Part shown: piece after piece, positions 7,150 through 14,632 of the stretch
Layout: each line of letters starts with the position of its first letter
Numbering within the stretch: position 1 is the stretch's first letter
Source: Candidatus Bathyarchaeota archaeon
GTDB lineage: Archaea > Thermoproteota > Bathyarchaeia > Bathyarchaeales > UBA233
Reading direction: 5' to 3'
NCBI GenBank assembly: GCA_007050895.1
Contig: SMYP01000131.1
Coordinates: 17,171 to 41,342 of the forward strand
Length of the DNA stretch: 24,172 nt
Made by a program: the position numbers and the translations under genes
Notes under the pieces: generated by a model
Database searches by the model: none
What the model was told of the DNA's origin: nothing
What the model saw: only the letters and a program-made list of their open reading frames with translations

Positions 7150-7335
7150 CTATCTAACCTTTAACGCGTAACGACCTTTCTCTTTTATGCTCATAGCTTT
7201 TGCAATTGCTGAGTTTTCTGGATCAAACATTATAACTATGCCATTGTAGTCTTCGCTTAGGCTTGTTGACCTGCATTTCGGGCAAACATTATCTTTTGTT
7301 ATGAAATGGCAGTTTGTGCATGCTTTCTTATTCAT
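7150..7335 (-). CDS. spt4: Transcription elongation factor Spt4 (RpoE'')
   Basis: Small zinc protein of 61 aa, the archaeal Spt4. It pairs with Spt5/NusG to clamp RNA polymerase and raise processivity. The zinc site is C6-x2-C9 and C18-x2-C21 (CTNC, CPKC). The C-terminal IVIMFDPENSAIAKAM segment with the GRYALKVR ending is characteristic. It follows rpoE with five bases between, as in most archaea. Spt5 is not in this window. An 83-base gap separates it from the dephospho-CoA kinase gene. Confidence 0.95.
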   Translation of the reverse strand: MNKKACTNCHFITKDNVCPKCRSTSLSEDYNGIVIMFDPENSAIAKAMSIKEKGRYALKVR

Positions 7336-7340
7336 TCTTG

Positions 7341-7943
7341 CTATTCCTCCACGTCATTTTGTTCTCTTTTGCTTTCAGATACTTTGTTCTGCAGAGCTTT
7401 CTTGGAAGAGTCAAGTTTAAGCCATTCTAGCTTGCCTAGAAACGGTTGTCTCGCCGTTACGCCAATTTTTCCTGAGCTCCCTGCTCTGCCGAGAGAAACA
7501 GCTGTTATCCTAACTCGCAGTTGGTCTCCAGTTGTCAGTCTTCTCTTGGTTTCCTTTCCCAGCAAGACTCCCTGTTTTTCATCATAAGACATGTAGTCAT
7601 CTATGAGCTGTGAAACGTGCAACAATGCATCTACTGGACCTATGCGCACAAAAGCCCCGAAATCTGCGATTTCTACTACATCTCCTTCAACTATTTCCTG
7701 AATTGTAGGGTAGAACGTTAATAGAGAAAACGTTACTCTGTGGTAAGTGGCGCCGTCACCAGGAATAATCTTTCCTATCGGACTTACTTCAACCTTAGTT
7801 ACTGCTATAACATAGCCTAACTCTTCTTCGACGATTCCCTCATATTTAGTCTTAACTTGGTCCCGACCTACCTGTTCAAGAGGGGTACCAAACGTTTCGG
7901 GCGGAATCCGAATAGTGTCTTGAAGCGATATAAGCTTAAACAT
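7341..7943 (-). CDS. rpoE: DNA-directed RNA polymerase subunit E' (Rpb7-like)
   Basis: Archaeal RpoE', the Rpb7 equivalent that forms the polymerase stalk with RpoF. The 200-aa product has an N-terminal SHS2 region (MFKLISLQDTIRIPP...) and a C-terminal S1 RNA-binding domain starting EIVEGDVVEIADFGAFVRIGPVDALLHVSQL (about 84-114). The last ~20 residues are charged and probably disordered. It lies four bases after the PIN gene and five before spt4, so the three are probably co-transcribed. Confidence 0.95.
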   Translation of the reverse strand: MFKLISLQDTIRIPPETFGTPLEQVGRDQVKTKYEGIVEEELGYVIAVTKVEVSPIGKIIPGDGATYHRVTFSLLTFYPTIQEIVEGDVVEIADFGAFVRIGPVDALLHVSQLIDDYMSYDEKQGVLLGKETKRRLTTGDQLRVRITAVSLGRAGSSGKIGVTARQPFLGKLEWLKLDSSKKALQNKVSESKREQNDVEE

Positions 7944-7947
7944 CTAG

Positions 7948-8355
7948 TCATAACATCCCGTCAATCTCTAGACGCGATTTTTGTCTCACATAAATCACTG
8001 GCACACTTATATCTCTTAGCCTCTTCTTCAGCTGTCTGTCGTTGGTAAACACGGGGCATTTCCGCTCTTCAGCAATTTTCACTATAATATCATCAGCATG
8101 CATTGCGTCTGGAGAAATCACTTCAATATACTTGCATTTCTTGGCAATTTCTAAAGCGATCATCACTTTTTTACGCATTTTAGGTGACCCTTTCTCCGCT
8201 AGTGCCTCCAGTTCCCGCTTTATTGGAGAAAGCAAAATCAATTCAAGTCTTCTTCCAAACATTTTCTCCAACTCATCGAAAATGTCAATTTTGAATTGAA
8301 GCGGAACAAATAATGCGTTTGAATCCAGAATCACCATAATGGGTTTCTTATCCAT
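7948..8355 (-). CDS. PIN-domain RNase, Fcf1/VapC9-like
   Basis: Single PIN domain of 135 aa with the four-acid metal site: D11 (ILDSNAL), E48 (IKRELEAL), D88/D89 (HADDII) and D106 (FTNDRQLK). Sequence style and conserved position between aIF2-gamma and RpoE' match the archaeal Fcf1/Utp24-like group, probably involved in rRNA processing rather than being a toxin; no small antitoxin gene precedes it. The function is inferred. An AAAGGGGAT purine stretch upstream may serve as ribosome binding site. This gene probably opens the PIN-rpoE-spt4 transcript now that the Nudix gene separates it from aIF2-gamma. Confidence 0.87.
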   Translation of the reverse strand: MDKKPIMVILDSNALFVPLQFKIDIFDELEKMFGRRLELILLSPIKRELEALAEKGSPKMRKKVMIALEIAKKCKYIEVISPDAMHADDIIVKIAEERKCPVFTNDRQLKKRLRDISVPVIYVRQKSRLEIDGML

Positions 8356-8411
8356 TTGCGAAAATCCCCTTTATGCATTGAGCTCTCTTCCTATGTTCTC
8401 GTTACGTAACC

Positions 8412-8439
8412 CTTTAAACTATTTGTTTTTATAGTTCCA
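8412..8439 (-). promoter_or_regulatory. Candidate promoter(s) for the PIN-rpoE-spt4 operon
   Basis: In the divergent gap 8356-8570 the minus strand carries CTATAAAAA (about 8431-8439) and AGTTTAAAGGG (about 8411-8421), both TATA-like, 60-80 bases before the PIN ATG. Which one is used cannot be told from sequence. Confidence 0.35.
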
Positions 8440-8511
8440 CTTCAACTGGTGCCTTGGCGAAGCTATAACCAAAACAACTGTTCAATTAGCCTTTTGCCAA
8501 ATTCCGTTTCA

Positions 8512-8521
8512 CTTTTAAATT
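8512..8521 (+). promoter_or_regulatory. Candidate TATA box of the Nudix gene
   Basis: ACTTTTAAAT lies about 55 bases upstream of the TTG start at 8571. A transcript start near 8543 would leave a leader of about 28 bases that includes the GGTGAG ribosome binding site (8559-8564). A further TATATAA (8529-8535) is nearer and less well placed. Confidence 0.4.
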
Positions 8522-8570
8522 ACCTCTGTATATAATGACCAAAGCAAAAAGTGGGTTTGGTGAGTAGCCG

Positions 8571-9005
8571 TTGTTTGGCGAGAAATCATGCGGGGCTGTC
8601 GTATATCTGAAAAGCAGTGAGGTAAAGTATCTTCTCCTTCGATATGGCGCTGGTCACTGGGACTTTGTAAAAGGCAACGTTGAGCCCAAAGAAAGCGAGA
8701 AAGACACGGTTATCAGAGAACTCAAAGAGGAAACAGGTATTGATGACGCCAGATTTATCAACGATTTCAGGGAAAAAATCGAATACTTCTACAGAAGACA
8801 AGGCACAACTGTACATAAAGAGGTAATTTTTTTTCTAATAGAAACCCACACAGAACAAGTCAGATTATCTTTCGAACATGTGGGGTATACTTGGCTAGAC
8901 TATCCGAATGCCTTGAAAAAACTCACTTTCAAAAACGCAAAGGACGTACTACAAAAAGCACATGAGTTATTAAACGCTCGTGAGCACCTAAGCTTTTTCG
9001 AATAA
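8571..9005 (+). CDS. Nudix hydrolase, probable diadenosine tetraphosphatase
   Basis: Nudix enzyme of 144 aa, resembling asymmetric Ap4A hydrolases that clear dinucleoside polyphosphates. The Nudix box is complete: G35, E41, R49-E50, E53-E54 and G56 in GNVEPKESEKDTVIRE followed by LKEETGI. The opening SCGAVVY and the segment HWDFVKGNVE are typical of the Ap4A group; substrate is inferred. The start is TTG: an in-frame TAG at 8565 excludes anything upstream, and GGTGAG lies at the right spacing. It is encoded opposite to its neighbours and sits between aIF2-gamma and the PIN gene, which are usually adjacent in archaea. Its stop is six bases from the aIF2-gamma stop (convergent). Confidence 0.88.
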   Translation: MFGEKSCGAVVYLKSSEVKYLLLRYGAGHWDFVKGNVEPKESEKDTVIRELKEETGIDDARFINDFREKIEYFYRRQGTTVHKEVIFFLIETHTEQVRLSFEHVGYTWLDYPNALKKLTFKNAKDVLQKAHELLNAREHLSFFE

Positions 9006-9011
9006 TTTTAC

Positions 9012-10292
9012 CTATGATGGCTCGTCCCACATTATTCCGTACCCGATGAGTCTCCAACGCGCAGTAATCTTTCTGCTTATGGACACTCTTGAGTTGGGCT
9101 TTGCACAGATTGGTCTAGTCAATTTCACTTTAACCATGTTTTTCTTTATTGAAAGAACTTTGCCTAGATTCACGGCGGCACCTACGTGAAGAAGCAACAA
9201 TTCGCCAGGATTAATTCTCTCAACTTTCAAAAGCTCTTTTGTTCCTACAACTCTTTCTAAGATATGTGTTTCTAAAGTCAATTCTGATAATATTGCCGGA
9301 AGCAAACCGGTTCTTCCAGCAATGTTTCCGCTTAACCCATCTGCCTTCGAGTAGGAAGGATCTAGAAGGGTTCCGACACCGACTAGTCCCCCACAGGTCG
9401 CCTCTTTTATGCTCTTTTCGCCTGCGTGTAAACTAACTATTTCGCTGATCAGAGGATTATAAACGGTTTTGCCTTCTCTCTCAATACTTATGCCTGGGCG
9501 TATCTCTATTTCATCCCCAACTTTAAACTTGCCTTGCGCTATGGTTCCGCCAATTATTCCTCCGTCCAACTCCTCGATTGGGGTTCCAGGTTTGTTAACG
9601 TCAAAGGAGCGAATAATGTGCATAATTGGTGGTTTCGTTTCATCCCTTAAAGGAGTAGGAATAATTTCCTCAATAGCATTAAGCAGCACATCAATGTTTA
9701 TTTCGTGTTGTGCTGAAACAGGAATTATTGGAGCGTTTTCTGCAACTGTTCCCTTAACAAAGCTCTTAATCTCTTCGTAACTCTTGCGCGCTCTTTTCTC
9801 CTCAACAATGTCAATCTTGTTTTGAACGATAATTATTTTTTTTATTCCAATAACTTCTGCTGCAGCTAGATGCTCCCGAGTCTGTGGTTGAGGACATGGT
9901 TCATCAGCTGCTATTACGAGGATCGCTCCGTCCATCACTGCCGCTCCTGAAAGCATAGTTGCCATTAATGCTTCATGTCCTGGGGCATCAACAAAGCTTA
10001 TAGCGCGAACAAACTCTGCCTTTGTTCCGCAGTTTGGGCAGTCAGGTTTTATCGTGTAGTTTCGGGGTGTTTCGCATTTGGGGCATTTGTAGATCGCCAT
10101 ATCAGCGTATCCTAAACGTATGGTTATGCCTCTTTTCAGTTCTTCGCTGTGACGCGACGCCCAAACGCCTGTCAATGATTGCACCAAAGTTGTCTTCCCG
10201 TGATCTACATGCCCTATGGTGCCGATGTTGACTTCTGGTTGTTTGGGCAGGACTTTGCTTTTGTTGTTCATTCTCTTCTTGTCCACAAACAT
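9012..10292 (-). CDS. eif2g: Translation initiation factor aIF2 subunit gamma
   Basis: Core GTPase subunit of archaeal IF2, which carries initiator Met-tRNA to the small subunit and binds mRNA 5' ends. The G1 motif is GHVDHGKT (27-34). Switch 1 is GITIRLGYA (55-63), the zinc knuckle has C70-x2-C73 and C85-x2-C88, followed by DAPGH (102-106) and NKID (158-161). Domains II and III follow (RSFDVNKPGTP, then CGGLVGVGTLLDPS) and the end is ARWRLIGYGIMWDEPS. Two starts fit: ATG at 10292 and ATG at 10271. A CATAATTTAATC element only about 20 bases before the first slightly favours the second. It lies 60 bases after rps6e, so both may also share one transcript. Confidence 0.96.
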   Translation of the reverse strand: MFVDKKRMNNKSKVLPKQPEVNIGTIGHVDHGKTTLVQSLTGVWASRHSEELKRGITIRLGYADMAIYKCPKCETPRNYTIKPDCPNCGTKAEFVRAISFVDAPGHEALMATMLSGAAVMDGAILVIAADEPCPQPQTREHLAAAEVIGIKKIIIVQNKIDIVEEKRARKSYEEIKSFVKGTVAENAPIIPVSAQHEINIDVLLNAIEEIIPTPLRDETKPPIMHIIRSFDVNKPGTPIEELDGGIIGGTIAQGKFKVGDEIEIRPGISIEREGKTVYNPLISEIVSLHAGEKSIKEATCGGLVGVGTLLDPSYSKADGLSGNIAGRTGLLPAILSELTLETHILERVVGTKELLKVERINPGELLLLHVGAAVNLGKVLSIKKNMVKVKLTRPICAKPNSRVSISRKITARWRLIGYGIMWDEPS

Positions 10293-10352
10293 TCATGAAT
10301 TAGTGAATGATTAAATTATGGAGACGTTAATAAGTATTAAGCAACCAAAAAC

Positions 10353-10748
10353 TTATGCTGCTTGAGCGGCTTTCTCTGGTTTGCTTTCTGCAGACTTCTT
10401 CGGTTTTTCGATTATTTTCGTGTTAATCTGAACGATCTCGTCAGTTATTACGTTTCCTCGAACTGTCTTCCGTCTTCGTTCTCCTTTGTCTTCAGGGTTG
10501 AAACCAACTCCCCCGCTCAGAATAACGTTGCGGCGAACTCCGCCATGAACGTCTGGTCTCATGGGAACGCCATCTCTGTCTGAGCCGCCTGTTATTTTCA
10601 GTTTATGAGCTGGCAAATCCACCACGGCACCATCTACTGCTTCTCCGATTTTTCTCCCAATAAAGGGAGCTGCACGTGTTTCTTCAAGCTCAATTATCTT
10701 TGAGGTTCCCATTTCCGGGTCAGACACTATCACCTTGAACTTTGTCAT
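10353..10748 (-). CDS. rps6e: 30S ribosomal protein S6e
   Basis: Small-subunit ribosomal protein S6e, 131 aa, archaeal short form. It has the FKVIVSDPEMGTSKIIELEE opening, FIGRKIGEAVDGAVV, LKITGGSDRDGVPMRPDVHG and RRRKTVRGNVITDEIVQINTKI, all diagnostic. The alanine/lysine/glutamate-rich C-terminus is a disordered tail. It heads the conserved S6e - aIF2-gamma cluster. A TATA-like AAATACTTA (about 10793-10801, minus) lies some 45 bases upstream. Confidence 0.95.
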   Translation of the reverse strand: MTKFKVIVSDPEMGTSKIIELEETRAAPFIGRKIGEAVDGAVVDLPAHKLKITGGSDRDGVPMRPDVHGGVRRNVILSGGVGFNPEDKGERRRKTVRGNVITDEIVQINTKIIEKPKKSAESKPEKAAQAA

Positions 10749-11021
10749 TAGCTAATCAACTCCAGCGGAGTATGAAGTTGGGTCTCTCTCTATTAAGTAT
10801 TTAGCATAGAAAAATTCAGCTCATTATGGCTAGGGCATCAGCATAACTTATAATAGCTTATGTATAGAAGTCTTTAAATTCACGTTTTCGCATCAAGGTA
10901 AGCAAGAATGTTGGTTCTTCCTCAATTCTCAATAGAAGACTTATTATTTATAGCTCGCTTTTATGATCAGAATGTTAACTTAAAACAATGAAAATAAAAA
11001 AGTTAGAGTTCTTTAATATGT
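10749..11021. other. Intergenic region with a T-run and TATA-like elements, no gene seen
   Basis: This 273-base gap separates fae-hps from rps6e (both minus strand). It holds a six-T run (10996-11001, minus) suited to end fae-hps transcripts and a strong TATA-like GCTATAAATAATAAG (about 10941-10955, minus). Inverted 7-mers AAGTCTT (10868-10874) and AAGACTT (10929-10935) follow, then the TATA-like element nearer rps6e. The upstream TATA could give rps6e a leader of about 180 bases or drive a small RNA. No ORF or recognisable RNA family was found. Confidence 0.4.
10996..11001 (-). terminator. T-run terminator of fae-hps
   Basis: Six consecutive T on the minus strand, about 20 bases after the fae-hps stop codon. 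This fits the T-run type of archaeal terminator. No hairpin was seen. Confidence 0.5.
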
Positions 11022-12473
11022 TTATTCTGTGTGTACTCTAAACAAGTCGATATCTTCGCGCATGCTTGGCGTTAACTCTAGGAAGTCTCTTGCTGCACGT
11101 TCGATGTCTTTTGACTGGGTCACGTATCTTCCGACGATTAGTATATCTGCGCCTTGTTTCAAGGCTTCTTTGGCTGTTTCTGGAACTATCCCGCCAGCTA
11201 CAGCAATAAGGAACCTTTTACCCGAGAAGGCTTGGCGCATCATTTGTATTCGTTCCAGTCCACATGTTCTTCCGCTTTCTTGGTCTATTCCTCGGTGTAG
11301 TATCACGATATCTGGGAGTTGTTTGAGCGATTGTAGCTTTTTGAGGACGTCTTCGACGTTTAGCATATCTATGACTGCGTAGATTCCGAGTCGTTTTGCT
11401 TCATGTACAAATGCATCTAGTGTTTCAGGTGGTGCCAGTCCAGCTGCTACAACTGCGTCCGCCGTGTCTTCATAGGCTATATCTACCTCTACTTTTCCCA
11501 CGTCCAGTGTCTTGAGGTCTGCAACCATGAACGCGTCTTTGCCTACTTCCCTCAGATCACTTATTACTCTGGTTCCGTATCGTTTGATAAGTGGTGTGCC
11601 AACTTCAATGATTATTCTGTCGCTACCTGGAAGCTGGGCTATTACTTTCTTGGCGCTTTCAAGAGATGGGGCGTCAAGCGAGATTTGAAGGTAGGGGGGT
11701 CTCCACAAGCGCGGAACCTTGAACCCCATTATCGGGTGTTTTGCCCTGTCCTTGTCATAGTTAATTTTCTCGAGGGATGGATACTTCTTCAGAGCCCTCT
11801 GCAAAGCCATTTTTGTTGCCCCGTAGTTGTACTGGTATATGCGTCGATAATCAGTTGCCTGAGGGTGAATAAAAACACTGCATATAATTACCCAATCATC
11901 CACCTTGTCAGCTGGTATAATTCCCTCCTCAACAGAATCCGCGACAGCCTTCGCAACTGCGGCCTGTGCTGGTCCAAAGATTTTACCTGTATCCTCCATA
12001 TTCTTCACAGTAACCTTTGGCACAAGAAGCGTGTGTGGTTTAGGCGGAAGATTAGGTCTGATCACCGCCAGCAATGGTGTATGTCCCGCTGAAAGGTTTG
12101 ACAATCCATTTGCAAAAGCTTTTCCAACCGGCCCCTCTTTATCTCCCACTAACAAGTCTACATGTGCAACTTCGTTTCCTTCTCCGACAAGAGATTCACC
12201 AATTAAATAAGTTTTCCCCAATACTTCGGCATCGTCTGAAATATCTGTCGATATGGAGTCTAAAATCTCTTTAAAATCGACATTAAACTCTTTGAGCCAT
12301 GTGTAAAGTGTATCTCTGTGAATATTTAATGTTTTTGCTGTTCCTGATATTGTCGGTTTTGTCGATATACGCTTTTGCGCGGATCTAATTTTGACGGATT
12401 TTAATGCGGCTTCTGATACTATTCTTAAGAGTTCATCTTGTGTTTCAGGTTTTTTTGTATCCATACCCGACAT
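11022..12473 (-). CDS. fae-hps: HTH - formaldehyde-activating enzyme - hexulose-6-phosphate synthase fusion
   Basis: A 483-aa protein in three parts. Residues ~1-85 are not part of Fae-Hps and contain a helix-turn-helix-like stretch ([10 protein letters not shown], then [12 protein letters not shown], 41-63). Residues ~86-250 are Fae, which joins formaldehyde to tetrahydromethanopterin: [17 protein letters not shown] (H104 the likely catalytic histidine), [19 protein letters not shown] and [11 protein letters not shown]. Residues ~258-475 are hexulose-6-phosphate synthase of the OMP decarboxylase superfamily, with D319-x-K321-x-x-D324 and H393-R394. In archaea the fused enzyme usually works toward ribulose 5-phosphate from fructose 6-phosphate, releasing formaldehyde that Fae captures. 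No 6-phospho-3-hexuloisomerase gene is in view. The ATG at 12473 follows a GAGGGA site; the TATA lies in a palindrome. Confidence 0.93.
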   Translation of the reverse strand: MSGMDTKKPETQDELLRIVSEAALKSVKIRSAQKRISTKPTISGTAKTLNIHRDTLYTWLKEFNVDFKEILDSISTDISDDAEVLGKTYLIGESLVGEGNEVAHVDLLVGDKEGPVGKAFANGLSNLSAGHTPLLAVIRPNLPPKPHTLLVPKVTVKNMEDTGKIFGPAQAAVAKAVADSVEEGIIPADKVDDWVIICSVFIHPQATDYRRIYQYNYGATKMALQRALKKYPSLEKINYDKDRAKHPIMGFKVPRLWRPPYLQISLDAPSLESAKKVIAQLPGSDRIIIEVGTPLIKRYGTRVISDLREVGKDAFMVADLKTLDVGKVEVDIAYEDTADAVVAAGLAPPETLDAFVHEAKRLGIYAVIDMLNVEDVLKKLQSLKQLPDIVILHRGIDQESGRTCGLERIQMMRQAFSGKRFLIAVAGGIVPETAKEALKQGADILIVGRYVTQSKDIERAARDFLELTPSMREDIDLFRVHTE

Positions 12474-12503
12474 TTATCTTTCCCTCTGAGCTCTTTGTAT
12501 CTC

Positions 12504-12519
12504 CTCTTATATATAAGAG
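12504..12519 (-). promoter_or_regulatory. TATA box inside a perfect 16-bp palindrome before fae-hps
   Basis: CTCTTATATATAAGAG is a perfect palindrome centred about 38 bases before the fae-hps ATG, where an archaeal TATA box is expected. A dimeric regulator bound here would block TBP directly. TGTCGG hexamers lie next to it (12520-12525) and at 12584-12589 on the plus strand, and at the start codon (12467-12472) on the minus strand. The protein's own N-terminal HTH makes autoregulation an attractive inference. Confidence 0.6.
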
Positions 12520-12675
12520 TGTCGGAGTAACCTTGTGTTTTTCATACAAATCATGCTATTTTCTTCTTACTCGCAAAATTATTTGTCGGCATATACTAAA
12601 AAAATTGCTTTCATTGTTAGACGCATGACTAGGATGTGGCACCGTTTTATTCTGCGTTAAGTTTTGTTCAGTAAT

Positions 12676-12686
12676 TCCTTATATTT
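12676..12686 (+). promoter_or_regulatory. Candidate TATA box of the 63-aa membrane protein gene
   Basis: TCCTTATATTT lies about 50 bases before the ATG at 12731. This leaves a leader of about 20-25 bases that contains AGGTGATGG as ribosome binding site. Confidence 0.4.
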
Positions 12687-12730
12687 TGGTGTGTATTGAA
12701 TGTTAACGTTTAGTGTAATCAGGTGATGGA

Positions 12731-12922
12731 ATGTCTCGTACTGATTGGATGTGTTTAACCGCTGTTATATTGGGTTTTGGGCTTATCCTCTATGGCGCAA
12801 ATTTGTTCAATGCTATTGTTGGTTGGATTGGTGTTTACTTTTTCTTCGGGGGCATTCTGGTTTTTCTCGTTCTTTACATTTACGGTGAGTTAACAAAAAA
12901 AGAGGAGGTTCAGAAGCCGTAG
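12731..12922 (+). CDS. Small two-helix membrane protein, unknown function
   Basis: A 63-aa protein with two predicted membrane helices (about 7-28 and 30-52) and a short charged C-terminal tail (ELTKKEEVQKP). No family recognised. Support for its being real: a strong AGGTGATG ribosome binding site just upstream (about 12721-12728), an ATG start, a TATA-like element at suitable distance, and a hydrophobic-then-charged pattern unlikely by chance. It is divergent from fae-hps and its 3' end overlaps the carboxypeptidase gene by 13 bases on the opposite strand. Confidence 0.65.
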   Translation: MSRTDWMCLTAVILGFGLILYGANLFNAIVGWIGVYFFFGGILVFLVLYIYGELTKKEEVQKP

Positions 12923-14445
12923 AGCTTGCTATATTTCTCCTCGAGATATTTCAAGTAAGGTTTAGCATCCAACTCTTTTCCTGTTGCCCTTTTAATTAGG
13001 TCGGTTGGGTCATATAGGTCTCCTTTACTATGGACATTTCTGGTCAGCCACAATCTTATATTCTTCAGGTTGCCTTGTTTAAGTTGGCTACGCCAGTTTT
13101 GTATTTCCTCTGCAAGTGCAGCGAGCAGCTGTCCGCTGTATATATTCCCTAACGCGTAGGTTGGGAAATATCCGAATAAGCCGCTTGACCAATGAGTGTC
13201 TTGCATTACTCCTTCAGAATCATTTTCAACTTCTACGCCCAGTTGCTTTCTGTATTCCTGATTCCAGATTTCGGGCAATTCGTTGATGCTTATTTTGTCG
13301 GCGAAGAGATCCTTCTCAATTTGGAAACGTATTATCACATGAAGGTTGTACGTTACTTCGTCAGCTTCTATCCGTATTTTTGAAGGTTCGACAATATTTA
13401 CAGCTTGGACGAACTGGCTTATTCTCACGTCAGACAGTGCAGGTCCGGTGATTTGCTTCAGTTTGGGTAACATGTGCGTCCAAAATTCTTCGGAGCGTCC
13501 TATGATGTTTTCGTAAAAACGTGATTGGGATTCGTGAATTCCAAATGAACACGGTGAGCCTGCTGGCTGGTATTTCCATTCTGGGTTGAGATTTTGCTCG
13601 TATATTGCATGACCTGTTTCGTGGAGTATGGAGAAGATTGAGCTTGCATACTTGTTAGGGTGGTAATGTGTGGTTACGCGCACATCATTGTAGTACCCAC
13701 TAGTAAACGGATGCTCAGTTTCATCTATTCTTCCACCCGCTTCTAATGAGGTGGTATCATAGCCGAGTGTCTGAGTAATTGCCTGAGCAATTTTTCGTTG
13801 TTTTTCCACTGATATGCTGATGCCAAGTATGCTTGAGTCAGGTTGATTTTGGCTGTTCTGGATTTTCTCCAATAGCTTTTCGAGTCCTTGTCGGAGGTTA
13901 TTGAACGTTGCTTCGATGAATCTGGTTGTCATTTTCGGTTCGTAATTATCTAAGAATGCATCGTAAGGCGTTGCTGTTTCTTTAACTTTCATTAGAATTT
14001 GCGCTGCTTGTTTATTTAAAGATAAGAGTTTTCCAAGTTCAGGCTTCAGATTCGCGAATTTTTTTGCTCTTTTGGCTCTTTTCCAAGCGTCTATGGTTAT
14101 GGCTTGCTGTTTGGCTATTTTGGCTACAAGGGTTTCCGACAACGCGGTTTGTTCATCATAGTTTTTCTTGATAAGGTAAACGTTGCGTTTTTCAACTTCA
14201 CCAAGCATGGCGTTTTGTGGGCTTGTGATGATCGTTTCTAATAGCTTTCCAATTTTTGGGGCTGTGCTCATCTTGTGATTTATGCGACTTAAAAGTGAGA
14301 GTTGCTGACTGCGTTGCTCCAATGCTTTTGGAGGCATCATGGTTTCCAAGTCCCAATGTATCACACTTTGAGCTGATGATAATACAATGATGTCTTTTGT
14401 TAGACTTAGAAGTTTTTTGTAGGCATAATGGATATCGTTTTTCAT
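12910..14445 (-). CDS. M32 family metallocarboxypeptidase (carboxypeptidase Taq type)
   Basis: Cytoplasmic zinc carboxypeptidase of family M32, which removes C-terminal residues from peptides. All family motifs are present: HPF, D-V-R-V-T, the zinc site HETGH (about 275-279), HESQSRFYEN with the third ligand glutamate (about 304-313), IRIEAD and GVMQDTHW. The ATG at 14445 (511 aa) is preferred. A GTG 13 codons upstream (14484) is open, but a GCATATAAC element at about 14488-14496 would place the transcript start downstream of that GTG. Monocistronic, with the tRNA-Glu gene upstream on the same strand and a convergent small gene downstream. Confidence 0.93.
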   Translation of the reverse strand: MKNDIHYAYKKLLSLTKDIIVLSSAQSVIHWDLETMMPPKALEQRSQQLSLLSRINHKMSTAPKIGKLLETIITSPQNAMLGEVEKRNVYLIKKNYDEQTALSETLVAKIAKQQAITIDAWKRAKRAKKFANLKPELGKLLSLNKQAAQILMKVKETATPYDAFLDNYEPKMTTRFIEATFNNLRQGLEKLLEKIQNSQNQPDSSILGISISVEKQRKIAQAITQTLGYDTTSLEAGGRIDETEHPFTSGYYNDVRVTTHYHPNKYASSIFSILHETGHAIYEQNLNPEWKYQPAGSPCSFGIHESQSRFYENIIGRSEEFWTHMLPKLKQITGPALSDVRISQFVQAVNIVEPSKIRIEADEVTYNLHVIIRFQIEKDLFADKISINELPEIWNQEYRKQLGVEVENDSEGVMQDTHWSSGLFGYFPTYALGNIYSGQLLAALAEEIQNWRSQLKQGNLKNIRLWLTRNVHSKGDLYDPTDLIKRATGKELDAKPYLKYLEEKYSKLYGF

Positions 14446-14613
14446 AAATGTCGCCTTGCTAATTCTGAGGTTATTGGAAGCCACTGTTATATGCGTTTTT
14501 GAGAGTAGTTTTTCTCTTTATCATTCCCTCATGCTATTATTAGGATTCAATTATAATTATGCGGAATCATGACATGTGCAATAGAAAAAGTTGGGTACTT
14601 GCAAAGTTAGCTT

Positions 14614-14618
14614 AAAAA
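14614..14618 (-). terminator. T-run after tRNA-Glu
   Basis: Five T on the minus strand (GCTTTTTAAG), about 14 bases beyond the tRNA 3' end. A short archaeal T-run terminator is plausible. Confidence 0.4.
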
Positions 14619-14632
14619 GCATGGCTGGTTAG

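Noticed and set aside
7948..8355. PIN domain as a VapC toxin of a toxin-antitoxin pair
   Set aside because: No antitoxin-like small gene is adjacent, and the position between aIF2-gamma and RpoE' fits the conserved Fcf1-like housekeeping nuclease.
10830..10855. Possible C/D box small RNA (CTGATG and CTGA on the minus strand)
   Set aside because: The C-like box lacks the full RTGATGA consensus and the boxes are too close for an archaeal guide RNA.
11685..12210. Two plus-strand open frames of 135 and 101 aa
   Set aside because: They are antisense to the Fae domain, which explains the open reading; no independent signals.
14485..14632. Gap between the M32 peptidase and the tRNA searched for another RNA gene
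   Set aside because: Only a TATA-like element for the peptidase and a short T-run for the tRNA were seen; no cloverleaf or box motifs.
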